This document shows, piece after piece, positions 1-6,525 of a stretch of 9,541 bases of DNA (position 1 is its first letter; every line of letters begins with the position of its first letter). Below the pieces are notes generated by a model that was given only the letters and a program-made list of their open reading frames with translations, was not told where the DNA came from and made no database searches. The translations under genes were made by a program, and so were the position numbers. This stretch comes from Candidatus Woesearchaeota archaeon (lineage in GTDB: Archaea > Nanobdellota > Nanobdellia > UBA10117 > WJKY01): the NCBI GenBank assembly GCA_014728835.1, contig WJKY01000023.1:1-9541 (forward strand), written 5' to 3'.

Positions 1-1
1 A

Positions 2-199
2 GATAGAACAGTGGTCTGGATTTGTGAAAGATGCGGTAACGTAGCAATTTATGATAATTATAAAAACAGAGCTTATTGTTTGTGCGGCGAAAAAAGTAAG
101 ATATCTCCAATAGAAATGTCTTATGCATTTAAATTATTTTTAGATGAACTAAAAAGCATGCACATGCGCCCTAAGTTAATATTAGAGGATAAATACTAA
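2..199 (+). CDS. rpoB: DNA-directed RNA polymerase subunit B, C-terminal end (partial)
   Basis: This is the last 65 codons of the polymerase second-largest subunit; the frame is open to the left window edge and the 5' part lies outside. The C-terminal clamp segment is recognisable: a zinc-site half CERC, then YCLCG, then the family signature SYAFKLFLDELKSM and the ending RPKLILEDKY. By family knowledge this region contacts the A' subunit and forms the base of the clamp. Oddity: the second metal half-site reads C-x-C, whereas the family normally has C-x2-C, as if one residue were missing. The downstream spacing to SYAFKL matches other RpoB proteins. The stop codon overlaps the rpoA1 start by one base (TAATG). 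Identification is firm from these motifs and from the operon context. Confidence 0.95.
   Translation, partial: DRTVVWICERCGNVAIYDNYKNRAYCLCGEKSKISPIEMSYAFKLFLDELKSMHMRPKLILEDKY
185..188 (+). promoter_or_regulatory. Shine-Dalgarno site of rpoA1
   Basis: GAGG lies 10 nt before the ATG at 199, inside the last codons of rpoB. It supports the chosen rpoA1 start and implies that the TAATG junction is not translated by coupling alone. Confidence 0.6.
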
Positions 200-2745
200 T
201 GGAAGCTATAACTAAAAAAATTGACAAAATAAATTTTGGATTAATATCTCCGAATAAAATTAAAAAAATTGCAACTGTAAATATAGTTAGTCCAGAACTT
301 TATGATGCAGATGGTTATCCAGTAGAAAGAGGTTTAATGGATTTGGGTATGGGCGTAATTGATCCTGGTCTCAGATGTAAAACTTGCGGAGCAAGATTGA
401 GAACTTGTCCAGGACATTTTGGTTATATTCAGCTTGCAAGGCCAATTGTTCATATATTATATATAAAGAAAGTTTATGATTTGCTTAGAAGTTTTTGCGG
501 CGCTTGCGGACGGATTTTATTAATGCAAGACAAAATAGAAAAATGGACTGAGAAAATAAGAAAACTAAGAAGAGAAGGAAATTTTGATGAGATTAGAAAT
601 CTAACAAAATCATTAATTTCAAATATTAGAAAAAAGAGAAAATGCCCTCACTGCAACGCCAAAGCTTTGAAAATAAGATTAGACAAACCAACAACTTTCC
701 GTGCAGGCGGTAAAAGACTTTGGCCTACTGAGGTCAGAGAACGCCTTGAGAAAATACCAGATACTGATTTAGAAATTTTAGGATATGATACTGCTTCCAT
801 AAGACCTGAATGGATGGTTTTAACGCTTTTACTTGTTCCGCCAATCACAATGAGACCATCAATTACTTTGGTAACTGGTGAGAGATCAGAAGATGATTTG
901 ACACATAAACTTTCAGATGTTGTTCGTGTAAACCAAAGATTAGTTGAAAATATTAATGCAGGCGCACCTGAAATTATTATAGAAGACTTATGGGATTTAT
1001 TGCAATATCATGTTACAACTTTAATGAATAATAGTATTTCACAAGTTCCTCCGGCACGGCACAAAACAAACCGGCCTCTGAAAACACTTGCGCAGAGATT
1101 AAAAGGAAAAGAGGGGCGGTTTAGGTACAATTTAGCTGGTAAAAGAGTAAATTTCTGCGCGCGTTCTGTAATTTCTCCAGACCCATTAATTAGCATAGAT
1201 GAAGTTGGTGTTCCATATAGAATTGCTAGGGAATTAACTATTCCTGAAAAAGTTACTGAATGGAATGTAAAGTGGTTAAAAGAATGTATAAAAAACGGAG
1301 ATATTTGGCCGGGTGCAACATATGTAATTACTGAAGACAATAAAAGAAAAAAGATTACAGAAGAAACAAAAGAACAAATTTTAGATGAGCTAGCTCCGGG
1401 CTGGATTGTTGAAAGACATTTATTAAATGATGATATTATTTTATTTAATCGGCAGCCATCTTTGCATAGGTTATCTTTGATGGGACACAGAGTTAGATTA
1501 TTGCCATCAAAAACATTTAGAATTAATCCAGCTGTTGTAACTCCATATAATGCTGATTTTGACGGCGATGAAATGAATCTTCACTTGCCGCAGACTGAAG
1601 AAGCGCGTTCTGAAGCAAAAAATATTATGCGCTTAGACAAGCAGATAATAACTCCTAGATATGGTTTAAGTATTATAGGCGAAATTGAAGATCCTGTTGT
1701 TGGTCTTTATATTTTAACGCGCGGCAATACATATCTAACAAAAGAAGATGCTTATAATTTATTATTGTCAGCAGGAACAGATGCTGAACTTCCTAAAGCA
1801 GAAAGAACAAGAGAAGGTGTTGATTATTGGAATGGACGGCAGATATTTAGTATGCTTTTTCCAGATGATTTTAATTTTAAAAATGAAGAAATCAAGATTG
1901 AAAATGGAGAATTAGTTGACGGAACAATTATGGAAGAGCTCATAGGTCCAGAGGGCGGAGTTATAATCCATCATATTTATAAGAAATATGGTTCTGAAAA
2001 AACAAAAGAATTCATAAACGCAATGAATAGAGTCGGACTTGAATTCATTAAACATTTCCCATACACATTTTCATTTTCAGATTTGGATTTATCTGAAAAA
2101 ACTCAAAACAAAATCAAAGAAATTATTAAAAATGGAAGAAAAGAAGTTGGAAAAATATTAAAGAAGTATAGAAAAGGAAAAATTACTCCTTTGCCAGGCA
2201 AAACAATTGAAGAAACTGTTGAAGCTCTAATTTTAAATGCTTTGAATAAATTAAGAACTCCTGTTGGTAAATTAATTAATAAAGAAAAAGCACAGGAAGA
2301 TAATAATTTAATGCTGATGATTAAAGGTGGTTTTGCAAAATTACTTAATTTAGCGCTTATGTCTGGTTTTGCTGGGCAACAAACCATCCAAGGTGAGAGG
2401 ATTCATAAAGGATATACTGGAAGAACAACATCTCACTTTAAAAAAGCAAGTTTAGGTGCAAGAGCACACGGATTTATTGCTCATGGTTTTGTTGAAGGTA
2501 TGGACCCTGTTGAAACTTTTTTTAACGCAGTTGCAGGAAGAAATAATCTTATGGATACTGCAATGAGAACTCCAAAATCCGGCTATATGCAGCGCAGACT
2601 AATTAATGCACTACAAGATTTGAAAGTAAGTTATGATGGAACAGTTAGAGATGCTGGACAAAGAATAGTTCAGTTTAGTTTTGGAGGAGATAACATTGAT
2701 GTTTCCAAATCTGACCATGGTGATATAGAGGTGAAAAAACAATGA
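199..2745 (+). CDS. rpoA1: DNA-directed RNA polymerase subunit A' (largest subunit, N-terminal part)
   Basis: This is the catalytic largest subunit of archaeal RNA polymerase, N-terminal portion, 848 aa, close to the usual length. The N-terminal clamp zinc site is C60-x2-C63-x6-C70-x2-H73. A second site is formed by C100-x2-C103 and C149-x2-C152. The active-site loop NADFDGD at residues 451-457 carries the three aspartates that hold the catalytic magnesium. Further signatures are FNRQPSLHR just before it and the bridge-helix region GFVEGMDPVETFF. The protein ends after YDGTVRDAGQRIVQFSFGGD, the normal A'/A'' split point of archaea. The start is set by the SD at 185-188 and by the 1-nt overlap with rpoB. 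The stop overlaps rpoA2 by 4 nt (ATGA). No intein or frameshift is visible. Confidence 0.98.
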   Translation: MEAITKKIDKINFGLISPNKIKKIATVNIVSPELYDADGYPVERGLMDLGMGVIDPGLRCKTCGARLRTCPGHFGYIQLARPIVHILYIKKVYDLLRSFCGACGRILLMQDKIEKWTEKIRKLRREGNFDEIRNLTKSLISNIRKKRKCPHCNAKALKIRLDKPTTFRAGGKRLWPTEVRERLEKIPDTDLEILGYDTASIRPEWMVLTLLLVPPITMRPSITLVTGERSEDDLTHKLSDVVRVNQRLVENINAGAPEIIIEDLWDLLQYHVTTLMNNSISQVPPARHKTNRPLKTLAQRLKGKEGRFRYNLAGKRVNFCARSVISPDPLISIDEVGVPYRIARELTIPEKVTEWNVKWLKECIKNGDIWPGATYVITEDNKRKKITEETKEQILDELAPGWIVERHLLNDDIILFNRQPSLHRLSLMGHRVRLLPSKTFRINPAVVTPYNADFDGDEMNLHLPQTEEARSEAKNIMRLDKQIITPRYGLSIIGEIEDPVVGLYILTRGNTYLTKEDAYNLLLSAGTDAELPKAERTREGVDYWNGRQIFSMLFPDDFNFKNEEIKIENGELVDGTIMEELIGPEGGVIIHHIYKKYGSEKTKEFINAMNRVGLEFIKHFPYTFSFSDLDLSEKTQNKIKEIIKNGRKEVGKILKKYRKGKITPLPGKTIEETVEALILNALNKLRTPVGKLINKEKAQEDNNLMLMIKGGFAKLLNLALMSGFAGQQTIQGERIHKGYTGRTTSHFKKASLGARAHGFIAHGFVEGMDPVETFFNAVAGRNNLMDTAMRTPKSGYMQRRLINALQDLKVSYDGTVRDAGQRIVQFSFGGDNIDVSKSDHGDIEVKKQ
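2728..2733 (+). promoter_or_regulatory. Shine-Dalgarno site of rpoA2
   Basis: GAGGTG lies 8 nt before the rpoA2 ATG at 2742, inside the 3' end of rpoA1. It fits anti-SD pairing and supports the start that gives the ATGA overlap. Confidence 0.65.
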
Positions 2746-3917
2746 AGACCAATTGGCTTAAAGAAAAATTGCCAGCAAAAGTAAAATCTGAAATTCAAAA
2801 AGTTGCTAAGAACGAAAAACTTAGCAAAAAAGAAAAAACAAAACTAATCAAACAAATTAAAGAAGATTACAAAAAAATGCAGATTACTCCTGGCGAAGCA
2901 ATTGGTATTGTAGCTGCGCAATCAATTGGCGAACCTGGAACCCAGATGACTATGAGAACTTTTCACTTTGTTGGTGTAGCAGAGATGTCTGTTACTGCTG
3001 GATTGCCAAGGATCATTGAAATTCTCGATGCACGTAAAAAACCTAAAACTCCTACTATGTGGGTTTATCTAAACTCACCTCACAATAAAAGCATAGATTC
3101 CGCGCAAAAGATTGCAAACAAAATCAAAGAGGTAACATTAGGAGAACTTTCAAAAGAAATAACAATTGATTTATCTGGTTTTAAAATTCAAGCTTGGCTT
3201 GATAGTGACAGCCTAAAAGCGCATTCAGTTAGCACAAAAGATATTGCAAAAATATTAAGAAAACGAATGCGAAGCGTTGATGTAGATAATACTCCAACAA
3301 AAATAATTATATCACCAAAAACAGAAGACATTAAAAAATTATACAAATTAAAAGAAAAAGCAAGAGATACTCCTGTTGCTGGCGTAAAAGGGGTAACCAA
3401 TGTTCTACCTCTTTGGCGGGATAATGAATATGCCATACAAACTTTTGGTTCAAACTTGAAGTCAGTCTTTAAAGTAGATGAAGTTGATGAAACACGAACC
3501 ATTTCAAATGATATTCACGAAGTTGCTAAAATTCTTGGAATCGAAGCTGCAAGACAAACAATAATTAATGAAACCATGAAAGTTTTAGATGAACAAGGTA
3601 TGCCTGTTGATGAAAGACATATTTTATTGGTTGCAGATATAATGTGCAACACCGGAAAGCTTCAGGGAATCACAAGGCATGGAATTACATCTCGAAAGAC
3701 TTCTGTATTAGCAAGAGCTTCTTTTGAAATACCACTAAGACATTTGATTAGCGCAAGCATAATCGGCGAAACAGACAAACTAACAAGTGTTGTTGAAAAT
3801 ATTATGGTTAACCAACCAATACCTGTTGGAACTGGTTTACCAGATTTGGTTGTTAAAATGAAAGGCGAAGCTAAAGCTAGAAAAAAATTAAACAAGAAAA
3901 CTAAAAAGAAAAAATGA
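2742..3917 (+). CDS. rpoA2: DNA-directed RNA polymerase subunit A'' (largest subunit, C-terminal part)
   Basis: This is the C-terminal part of the largest polymerase subunit, 391 aa; together with A' it completes the active centre. The trigger-loop region is clear at about residues 50-90: PGEAIGIVAAQSIGEPGTQM followed by TMRTFHFVGVAEMSVTAG, then PRIIEILDARK. Near the C terminus are the clamp-anchoring motifs ADIMCNTGKLQGITRHGI and ARASFEIPLRHL. The first 45 residues are Lys-rich and helical, and the last dozen residues are almost all lysine. The start overlaps the rpoA1 stop (ATGA) and has a GAGGTG Shine-Dalgarno. The stop overlaps the start of rpl30e in the same way, so translation along the operon is probably coupled. 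Confidence 0.98.
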   Translation: MKTNWLKEKLPAKVKSEIQKVAKNEKLSKKEKTKLIKQIKEDYKKMQITPGEAIGIVAAQSIGEPGTQMTMRTFHFVGVAEMSVTAGLPRIIEILDARKKPKTPTMWVYLNSPHNKSIDSAQKIANKIKEVTLGELSKEITIDLSGFKIQAWLDSDSLKAHSVSTKDIAKILRKRMRSVDVDNTPTKIIISPKTEDIKKLYKLKEKARDTPVAGVKGVTNVLPLWRDNEYAIQTFGSNLKSVFKVDEVDETRTISNDIHEVAKILGIEAARQTIINETMKVLDEQGMPVDERHILLVADIMCNTGKLQGITRHGITSRKTSVLARASFEIPLRHLISASIIGETDKLTSVVENIMVNQPIPVGTGLPDLVVKMKGEAKARKKLNKKTKKKK

Positions 3918-4180
3918 GTACAGAAAAGATACTAGAAGCTATTAAAGAAAATAAAATTGAATTTGGAACTAAAAGAGCATTAAAACTTTTAAAAGAAAAC
4001 AAAGTTAAAGAAATTTATATATCATCTACTTATCCTGAAAGATTAACAAATGAATTAAAGCACGCTGCAGAAATTAACAAAATTCCTGTAAATAGATTAG
4101 AAATTAATAGTGAGGAGTTATCGGTTTTGTGTAAAAAACCTTTTTTAATATCAGTTGCTATTATAAAACAAGAAAAATAG
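3914..4180 (+). CDS. rpl30e: Large ribosomal subunit protein L30e
   Basis: An 88-aa member of the L7Ae/L30e/S12e RNA-binding family, at the position between rpoA2 and nusA where archaea keep rpl30e. Visible family features are the N-terminal helix with FGTKRALKLLKENK, the strand KEIYISSTYPE, the helix NELKHAAEINKIPV, and a hydrophobic final strand (FLISVAII). By family knowledge it is a 50S ribosomal protein that recognises kink-turn RNA. At 88 residues it is slightly shorter than most archaeal L30e (about 100). The start overlaps the rpoA2 stop by 4 nt (ATGA), and there is no obvious SD, so translation is probably coupled to rpoA2. Other L7Ae relatives are less likely given the context. Confidence 0.9.
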   Translation: MSTEKILEAIKENKIEFGTKRALKLLKENKVKEIYISSTYPERLTNELKHAAEINKIPVNRLEINSEELSVLCKKPFLISVAIIKQEK

Positions 4181-4181
4181 A

Positions 4182-4607
4182 ATGGTTGTAAAAAAATACG
4201 ATATAGATTTGATAAATTACATGAATATTTTTAAGAAAGTTACAAAAATTAATCCAAAAGATTGTTTTAAGTTAGATGAAGTAATTATTTTTGTAACAGA
4301 ACCTGGAAAAGCTGGTCTTGCAATTGGAAAAGGCGGGAAAAATATTCAACAGCTGAAAAATAATTTAAAAAAAGAATTTAAAATTTTAGAGGGCGCTGAA
4401 ACACCTGAGAAATTAGCTAAAAATTTTGTTTATCCTGCAAAACCTATTTCTATTTCTGTTGAAGATGGAATATTAAAAATACAATTTTCAAAAGGGCGCG
4501 AACGGCGCATGCTTTTAACAGACAAACATAAGCGATTAAACCAATTAAAAGCTGTAATAAAAAGATATCATCCTGAAATTGAAGACGTTGTAATCCCGCA
4601 AAGTTAA
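4182..4607 (+). CDS. nusA: NusA-like transcription factor (KH domains)
   Basis: A 141-aa archaeal NusA homologue, which corresponds only to the paired KH domains of bacterial NusA. By family knowledge it binds RNA and acts with RNA polymerase. The first KH domain has an intact GxxG loop: GLAIGKGGKNIQQL, with GKGG at residues 49-52. The linker NFVYPAKPISISV and the ending KRYHPEIEDVVIP match the family. In the second KH domain the expected GKGG loop appears as TDKH (residues 113-116, in RRMLLTDKHKRLNQL), so its RNA-contact loop looks degenerate. The gene starts 1 nt after the rpl30e stop, without a clear SD, and is the last gene of the polymerase operon before a promoter-like intergenic stretch. 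Confidence 0.92.
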   Translation: MVVKKYDIDLINYMNIFKKVTKINPKDCFKLDEVIIFVTEPGKAGLAIGKGGKNIQQLKNNLKKEFKILEGAETPEKLAKNFVYPAKPISISVEDGILKIQFSKGRERRMLLTDKHKRLNQLKAVIKRYHPEIEDVVIPQS

Positions 4608-4629
4608 AAAAATCAAAGCATGCATAAGG

Positions 4630-4637
4630 TTTATAAA
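4630..4637 (+). promoter_or_regulatory. TATA-box promoter of rps12-rps7(-rps6e)
   Basis: TTTATAAA, preceded by the purine-rich ATAAGG, is centred about 31 nt before the rps12 ATG. With the usual archaeal TATA-to-start distance of about 25 nt, transcription would begin near 4659, leaving a leader of only a few bases. No SD would fit in such a leader. The 57-nt gap after nusA is the only substantial gap in the first 5.8 kb. Confidence 0.65.
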
Positions 4638-4664
4638 CATAAATTTTAGGACATAACTAATACA

Positions 4665-5105
4665 ATGGGAAAAAAATCCAGAGGCTTAAAAAGCGGAAAG
4701 AAACTAAAAAAGCGTAGAAAGAAGTTTCGCTATAAAGATAAGTGGTTTGTTCGAAGAAAAAAAGGGTTGAAGAAAAAAGCAGATCCTTTAGAAGGCGCAC
4801 CGCAAGCCAAAGGAATTGTTCTTGAAAAACGACAGTTAGAAGCTAAGCAACCTAACTCTGCTATGCGAAAAGCTGTACGTGTGCAATTAACTAAAAACGG
4901 AAAACAAATTACAGCTTTTGTTCCTGGAGACAGAGGAATTACATTTATTGATGAACACGACCAAGTTACTGTTGCTGGAATAGGTGGTGCAATGGGAAAA
5001 ACAAAAGGCGATATTCCTCAGGTTAAGTGGGAAGTTACAAAAGTTAATAATCAGTCTTTGGATCAGTTAGTAAGAGGAAAGAAAGAGAAGATTGTCGGAC
5101 GGTAA
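4665..5105 (+). CDS. rps12: Small ribosomal subunit protein S12 (uS12)
   Basis: A 30S protein of the decoding centre, 146 aa, the standard archaeal length. The universally conserved loop KQPNSAMRK is at residues 61-69, followed by AVRVQLTKNGK and FVPGD. The second conserved segment GDIPQVKWEVTKVNNQSLDQ starts near residue 115, and LVRGKKEK is near the end. These are the regions that face the A-site codon-anticodon helix and are classically linked to fidelity and streptomycin sensitivity. The N terminus is very basic. It is first in a three-gene ribosomal set behind the TATA box at 4630, and rps7 follows after 9 nt, as in most archaea and bacteria. Confidence 0.98.
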   Translation: MGKKSRGLKSGKKLKKRRKKFRYKDKWFVRRKKGLKKKADPLEGAPQAKGIVLEKRQLEAKQPNSAMRKAVRVQLTKNGKQITAFVPGDRGITFIDEHDQVTVAGIGGAMGKTKGDIPQVKWEVTKVNNQSLDQLVRGKKEKIVGR

Positions 5106-5114
5106 GCTTGTAAA

Positions 5115-5813
5115 ATGCCAAGAAAAAAGAAAACCAATTCAAAAGAAGAAACTAAAAAAATTAAAAAGAAAACAAAGACTAAGAAAAAAACACTTCTAAA
5201 AAAACCCTCCACCAAACTTAAAATCTTTGATAAATGGGATGCAAATATTGAAGTTCATGATCCTGGTCTAAAAAATTATATTACACTTTCGCCTGTATTA
5301 GTTCCTTATTCTGCTGGAAGAGATTCTCAAAAGCAATTTTACAAATCAAATAGAAATATTGTTGAGCGTTTGATGAGTAAATTGTATGTTGCTGGACATA
5401 AAGGAAAAAAACATTGGCGTTCTAGCGGACATAATACAGGTAAAATAGCAACTGTTTATAAGATTGTTAAAAAAACATTTGAAATAATTGAAAACAAAAC
5501 AAAGAAAAACCCAATAAAAGTTCTTGTACGAGCAATTGAAATAGGCTCTCCAAAAGAAGGAACAGCTACTATTGAATATGGCGGAGTTAAATATCCAAAA
5601 GCAACTGATTTAGCTCCACAAAGAAGAATTGATTTAGCACTTCGTTGGATGACTCAAGGCGCACACCAAGCTTCAGCGTCAGCAGGAACCAAAAAAAGTA
5701 TTTGGGATGCTTTAGCTAGTGAAATAATTGCAACTGCAGATAATGATAAAACAAAATCAAATTGTATAAAAAAGAAAACTGAATTAGAGAGGCAAGCAGC
5801 AGCTAGCAGATAA
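5115..5813 (+). CDS. rps7: Small ribosomal subunit protein S7 (uS7)
   Basis: The 30S head assembly protein, 232 aa. Conserved parts are VERLMSKLYVAGHKGKK (about 83-99), NPIKVLVRAIE (132-142), the segment PQRRIDLALRWMTQGA (168-183), and a C-terminal helix. The first roughly 35 residues form a Lys/Thr-rich disordered extension that makes the protein longer than usual for archaea (about 190-215 aa). No convincing SD is visible in the 9-nt gap after rps12, so translation probably depends on the upstream gene. In most archaea the next genes would be EF-2 and EF-1alpha; here a short leader-like frame begins 2 nt after the stop and leads into rps6e. Confidence 0.97.
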   Translation: MPRKKKTNSKEETKKIKKKTKTKKKTLLKKPSTKLKIFDKWDANIEVHDPGLKNYITLSPVLVPYSAGRDSQKQFYKSNRNIVERLMSKLYVAGHKGKKHWRSSGHNTGKIATVYKIVKKTFEIIENKTKKNPIKVLVRAIEIGSPKEGTATIEYGGVKYPKATDLAPQRRIDLALRWMTQGAHQASASAGTKKSIWDALASEIIATADNDKTKSNCIKKKTELERQAAASR

Positions 5814-5815
5814 AA

Positions 5816-5941
5816 ATGGAATTCAAATTAGTAGTACATCCCTTTTCTTTCGCGAAAGAAAAGGTCTCTACGAAACCCCAAAAGAAAGGCGTGAGTTTCG
5901 CTAACACTCAAGCTCACAAAAAGAAAAATGGTAGAATTTAA
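5816..5941 (+). CDS. Short leader ORF that copies the start of rps6e
   Basis: A 41-aa frame that begins 2 nt after the rps7 stop. Its first residues, MEFKLVV, repeat the beginning of the real S6e protein (MVEFKLVI). Over 15 bases the nucleotides match at 14 positions (GAATTCAAATTAGTA against GAATTTAAATTAGTA). The frame then continues as HPFSFAKEKVSTKPQKK through a palindromic insert and stops with TAA 11 bases past the ATG codon of rps6e, out of frame with it. It could be a translated leader peptide, the relic of an insertion that duplicated the gene start, or a fossil copy. No SD is seen before it. Whether it is translated cannot be decided from sequence alone. Confidence 0.45.
   Translation: MEFKLVVHPFSFAKEKVSTKPQKKGVSFANTQAHKKKNGRI
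5819..5833 (+). repeat. Outer copy of a 5'-end direct repeat (partner 5934-5948)
   Basis: GAATTCAAATTAGTA repeats codons 3-7 of rps6e (5934-5948) with a single synonymous T/C difference. It sits directly behind its own ATG (5816-5818). The inner copy has one extra codon, GTA, after its ATG. Confidence 0.7.
5841..5864. repeat. 24-bp perfect palindrome upstream of rps6e
   Basis: The left half CCTTTTCTTTCG is followed immediately by its exact reverse complement CGAAAGAAAAGG. As RNA it would form a long hairpin between the duplicated start and the real rps6e start. The centre, CTTTCG/CGAAAG, also occurs in the insert upstream of infB (8828-8840). Confidence 0.9.
5891..5917 (+). repeat. Second inverted repeat in the rps6e leader
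   Basis: GTGAG (5891-5895) pairs with CTCAC (5913-5917); one G-U and two further A-U pairs extend the stem to about 8 bp. GAGT (5893-5896) can alternatively pair with ACTC (5906-5909), so two exclusive folds are possible. The end of the stem is 10 nt before the rps6e ATG. Confidence 0.5.
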
Positions 5942-6497
5942 ATTAGTAATTGGAGACCCAAAAACCAAAAGAACATACAAAGCAGTTCTAAAAAGCCCTG
6001 AAGCTGACCAATTAATAGGTAAAAAAATTGGTGACAAATTCAGAGGCGAATTAATTGGTTTAACTGGTTTTGAATTTGAAATTACAGGCGGTTCTGATAG
6101 TGCTGGCTTTCCAATGCGTATTGATATAGAAGGTGTTGGACGAAGAAAAATTTTACACAAAGGCGATAAGCCTGGTTTTAATCCTAATAAAAAATTCAAA
6201 GGCAAAAGAAAAAGAAAAAATGTTCGCGGAAATACAATAGCAAAAGATATTGTGCAAATCAATTGTAAAGTTGTAAAACAAGGCAAGGAAGATTTGTCAA
6301 AACATTTAGGCGCTGAAAAACCAAAAGAAGAAAAAACTGAGAAAAAAGAGGAACCTAAAAAGGAGCCAAAGGAAGAAAAAGCTCCAGAAAAGGAAACGCC
6401 TAAAGAAGAAAAAAAGGAAAAAGAACCTGAGAAAGAAGAAAAACCTAAAGAAGAGAAAAAATCAGAATCAAGCAAGCCTGAAAAAGGAAAAGCTTAA
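5928..6497 (+). CDS. rps6e: Small ribosomal subunit protein S6e (eS6)
   Basis: A 30S protein found only in archaea and eukaryotes, 189 aa. The S6e core occupies residues 1-128: MVEFKLVIGDPKTKRTY, the signature GGSDSAGFPMR (54-64), and KRKRKNVRGNTIAKDIVQIN (93-112). The remaining 61 residues form a low-complexity Lys/Glu/Pro tail (repeated KEEK, PKEE and EPEK units) not expected in a typical archaeal S6e of about 125-130 aa; it is probably disordered. The start at 5928 is chosen because the S6e fold begins at once. No good SD or TATA box stands before it, so expression probably depends on read-through from rps12-rps7 and on the leader carrying the duplicated start. S6e often lies near infB in archaea, as it does here. 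Confidence 0.96.
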   Translation: MVEFKLVIGDPKTKRTYKAVLKSPEADQLIGKKIGDKFRGELIGLTGFEFEITGGSDSAGFPMRIDIEGVGRRKILHKGDKPGFNPNKKFKGKRKRKNVRGNTIAKDIVQINCKVVKQGKEDLSKHLGAEKPKEEKTEKKEEPKKEPKEEKAPEKETPKEEKKEKEPEKEEKPKEEKKSESSKPEKGKA

Positions 6498-6506
6498 AAA
6501 ATAAAA
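6493..6506 (+). promoter_or_regulatory. Possible TATA promoter of the 6526 gene
   Basis: The A/T-rich CTTAAAAAATAAAA is centred about 26 nt before the ATG at 6526, the spacing expected for a leaderless archaeal transcript, and it overlaps the rps6e stop. The whole area is AT-rich, so this could be chance. Confidence 0.3.
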
Positions 6507-6525
6507 TTCTTATTTAATTATAAAA

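Noticed and set aside
648..3895. Several minus-strand frames opposite rpoA1 and rpoA2
   Set aside because: They are antisense shadows of clearly conserved polymerase genes, with no recognisable product.
5841..5864. A CRISPR repeat or start of an array
   Set aside because: The palindrome occurs once, with no regularly spaced copies and no cas genes.
5828..6475. A 215-codon minus-strand reading frame opposite rps6e
   Set aside because: The product is almost only Ser, Phe, Leu, Gly and Pro, the antisense of the Lys/Glu-rich S6e tail. S6e on the plus strand is unmistakable.
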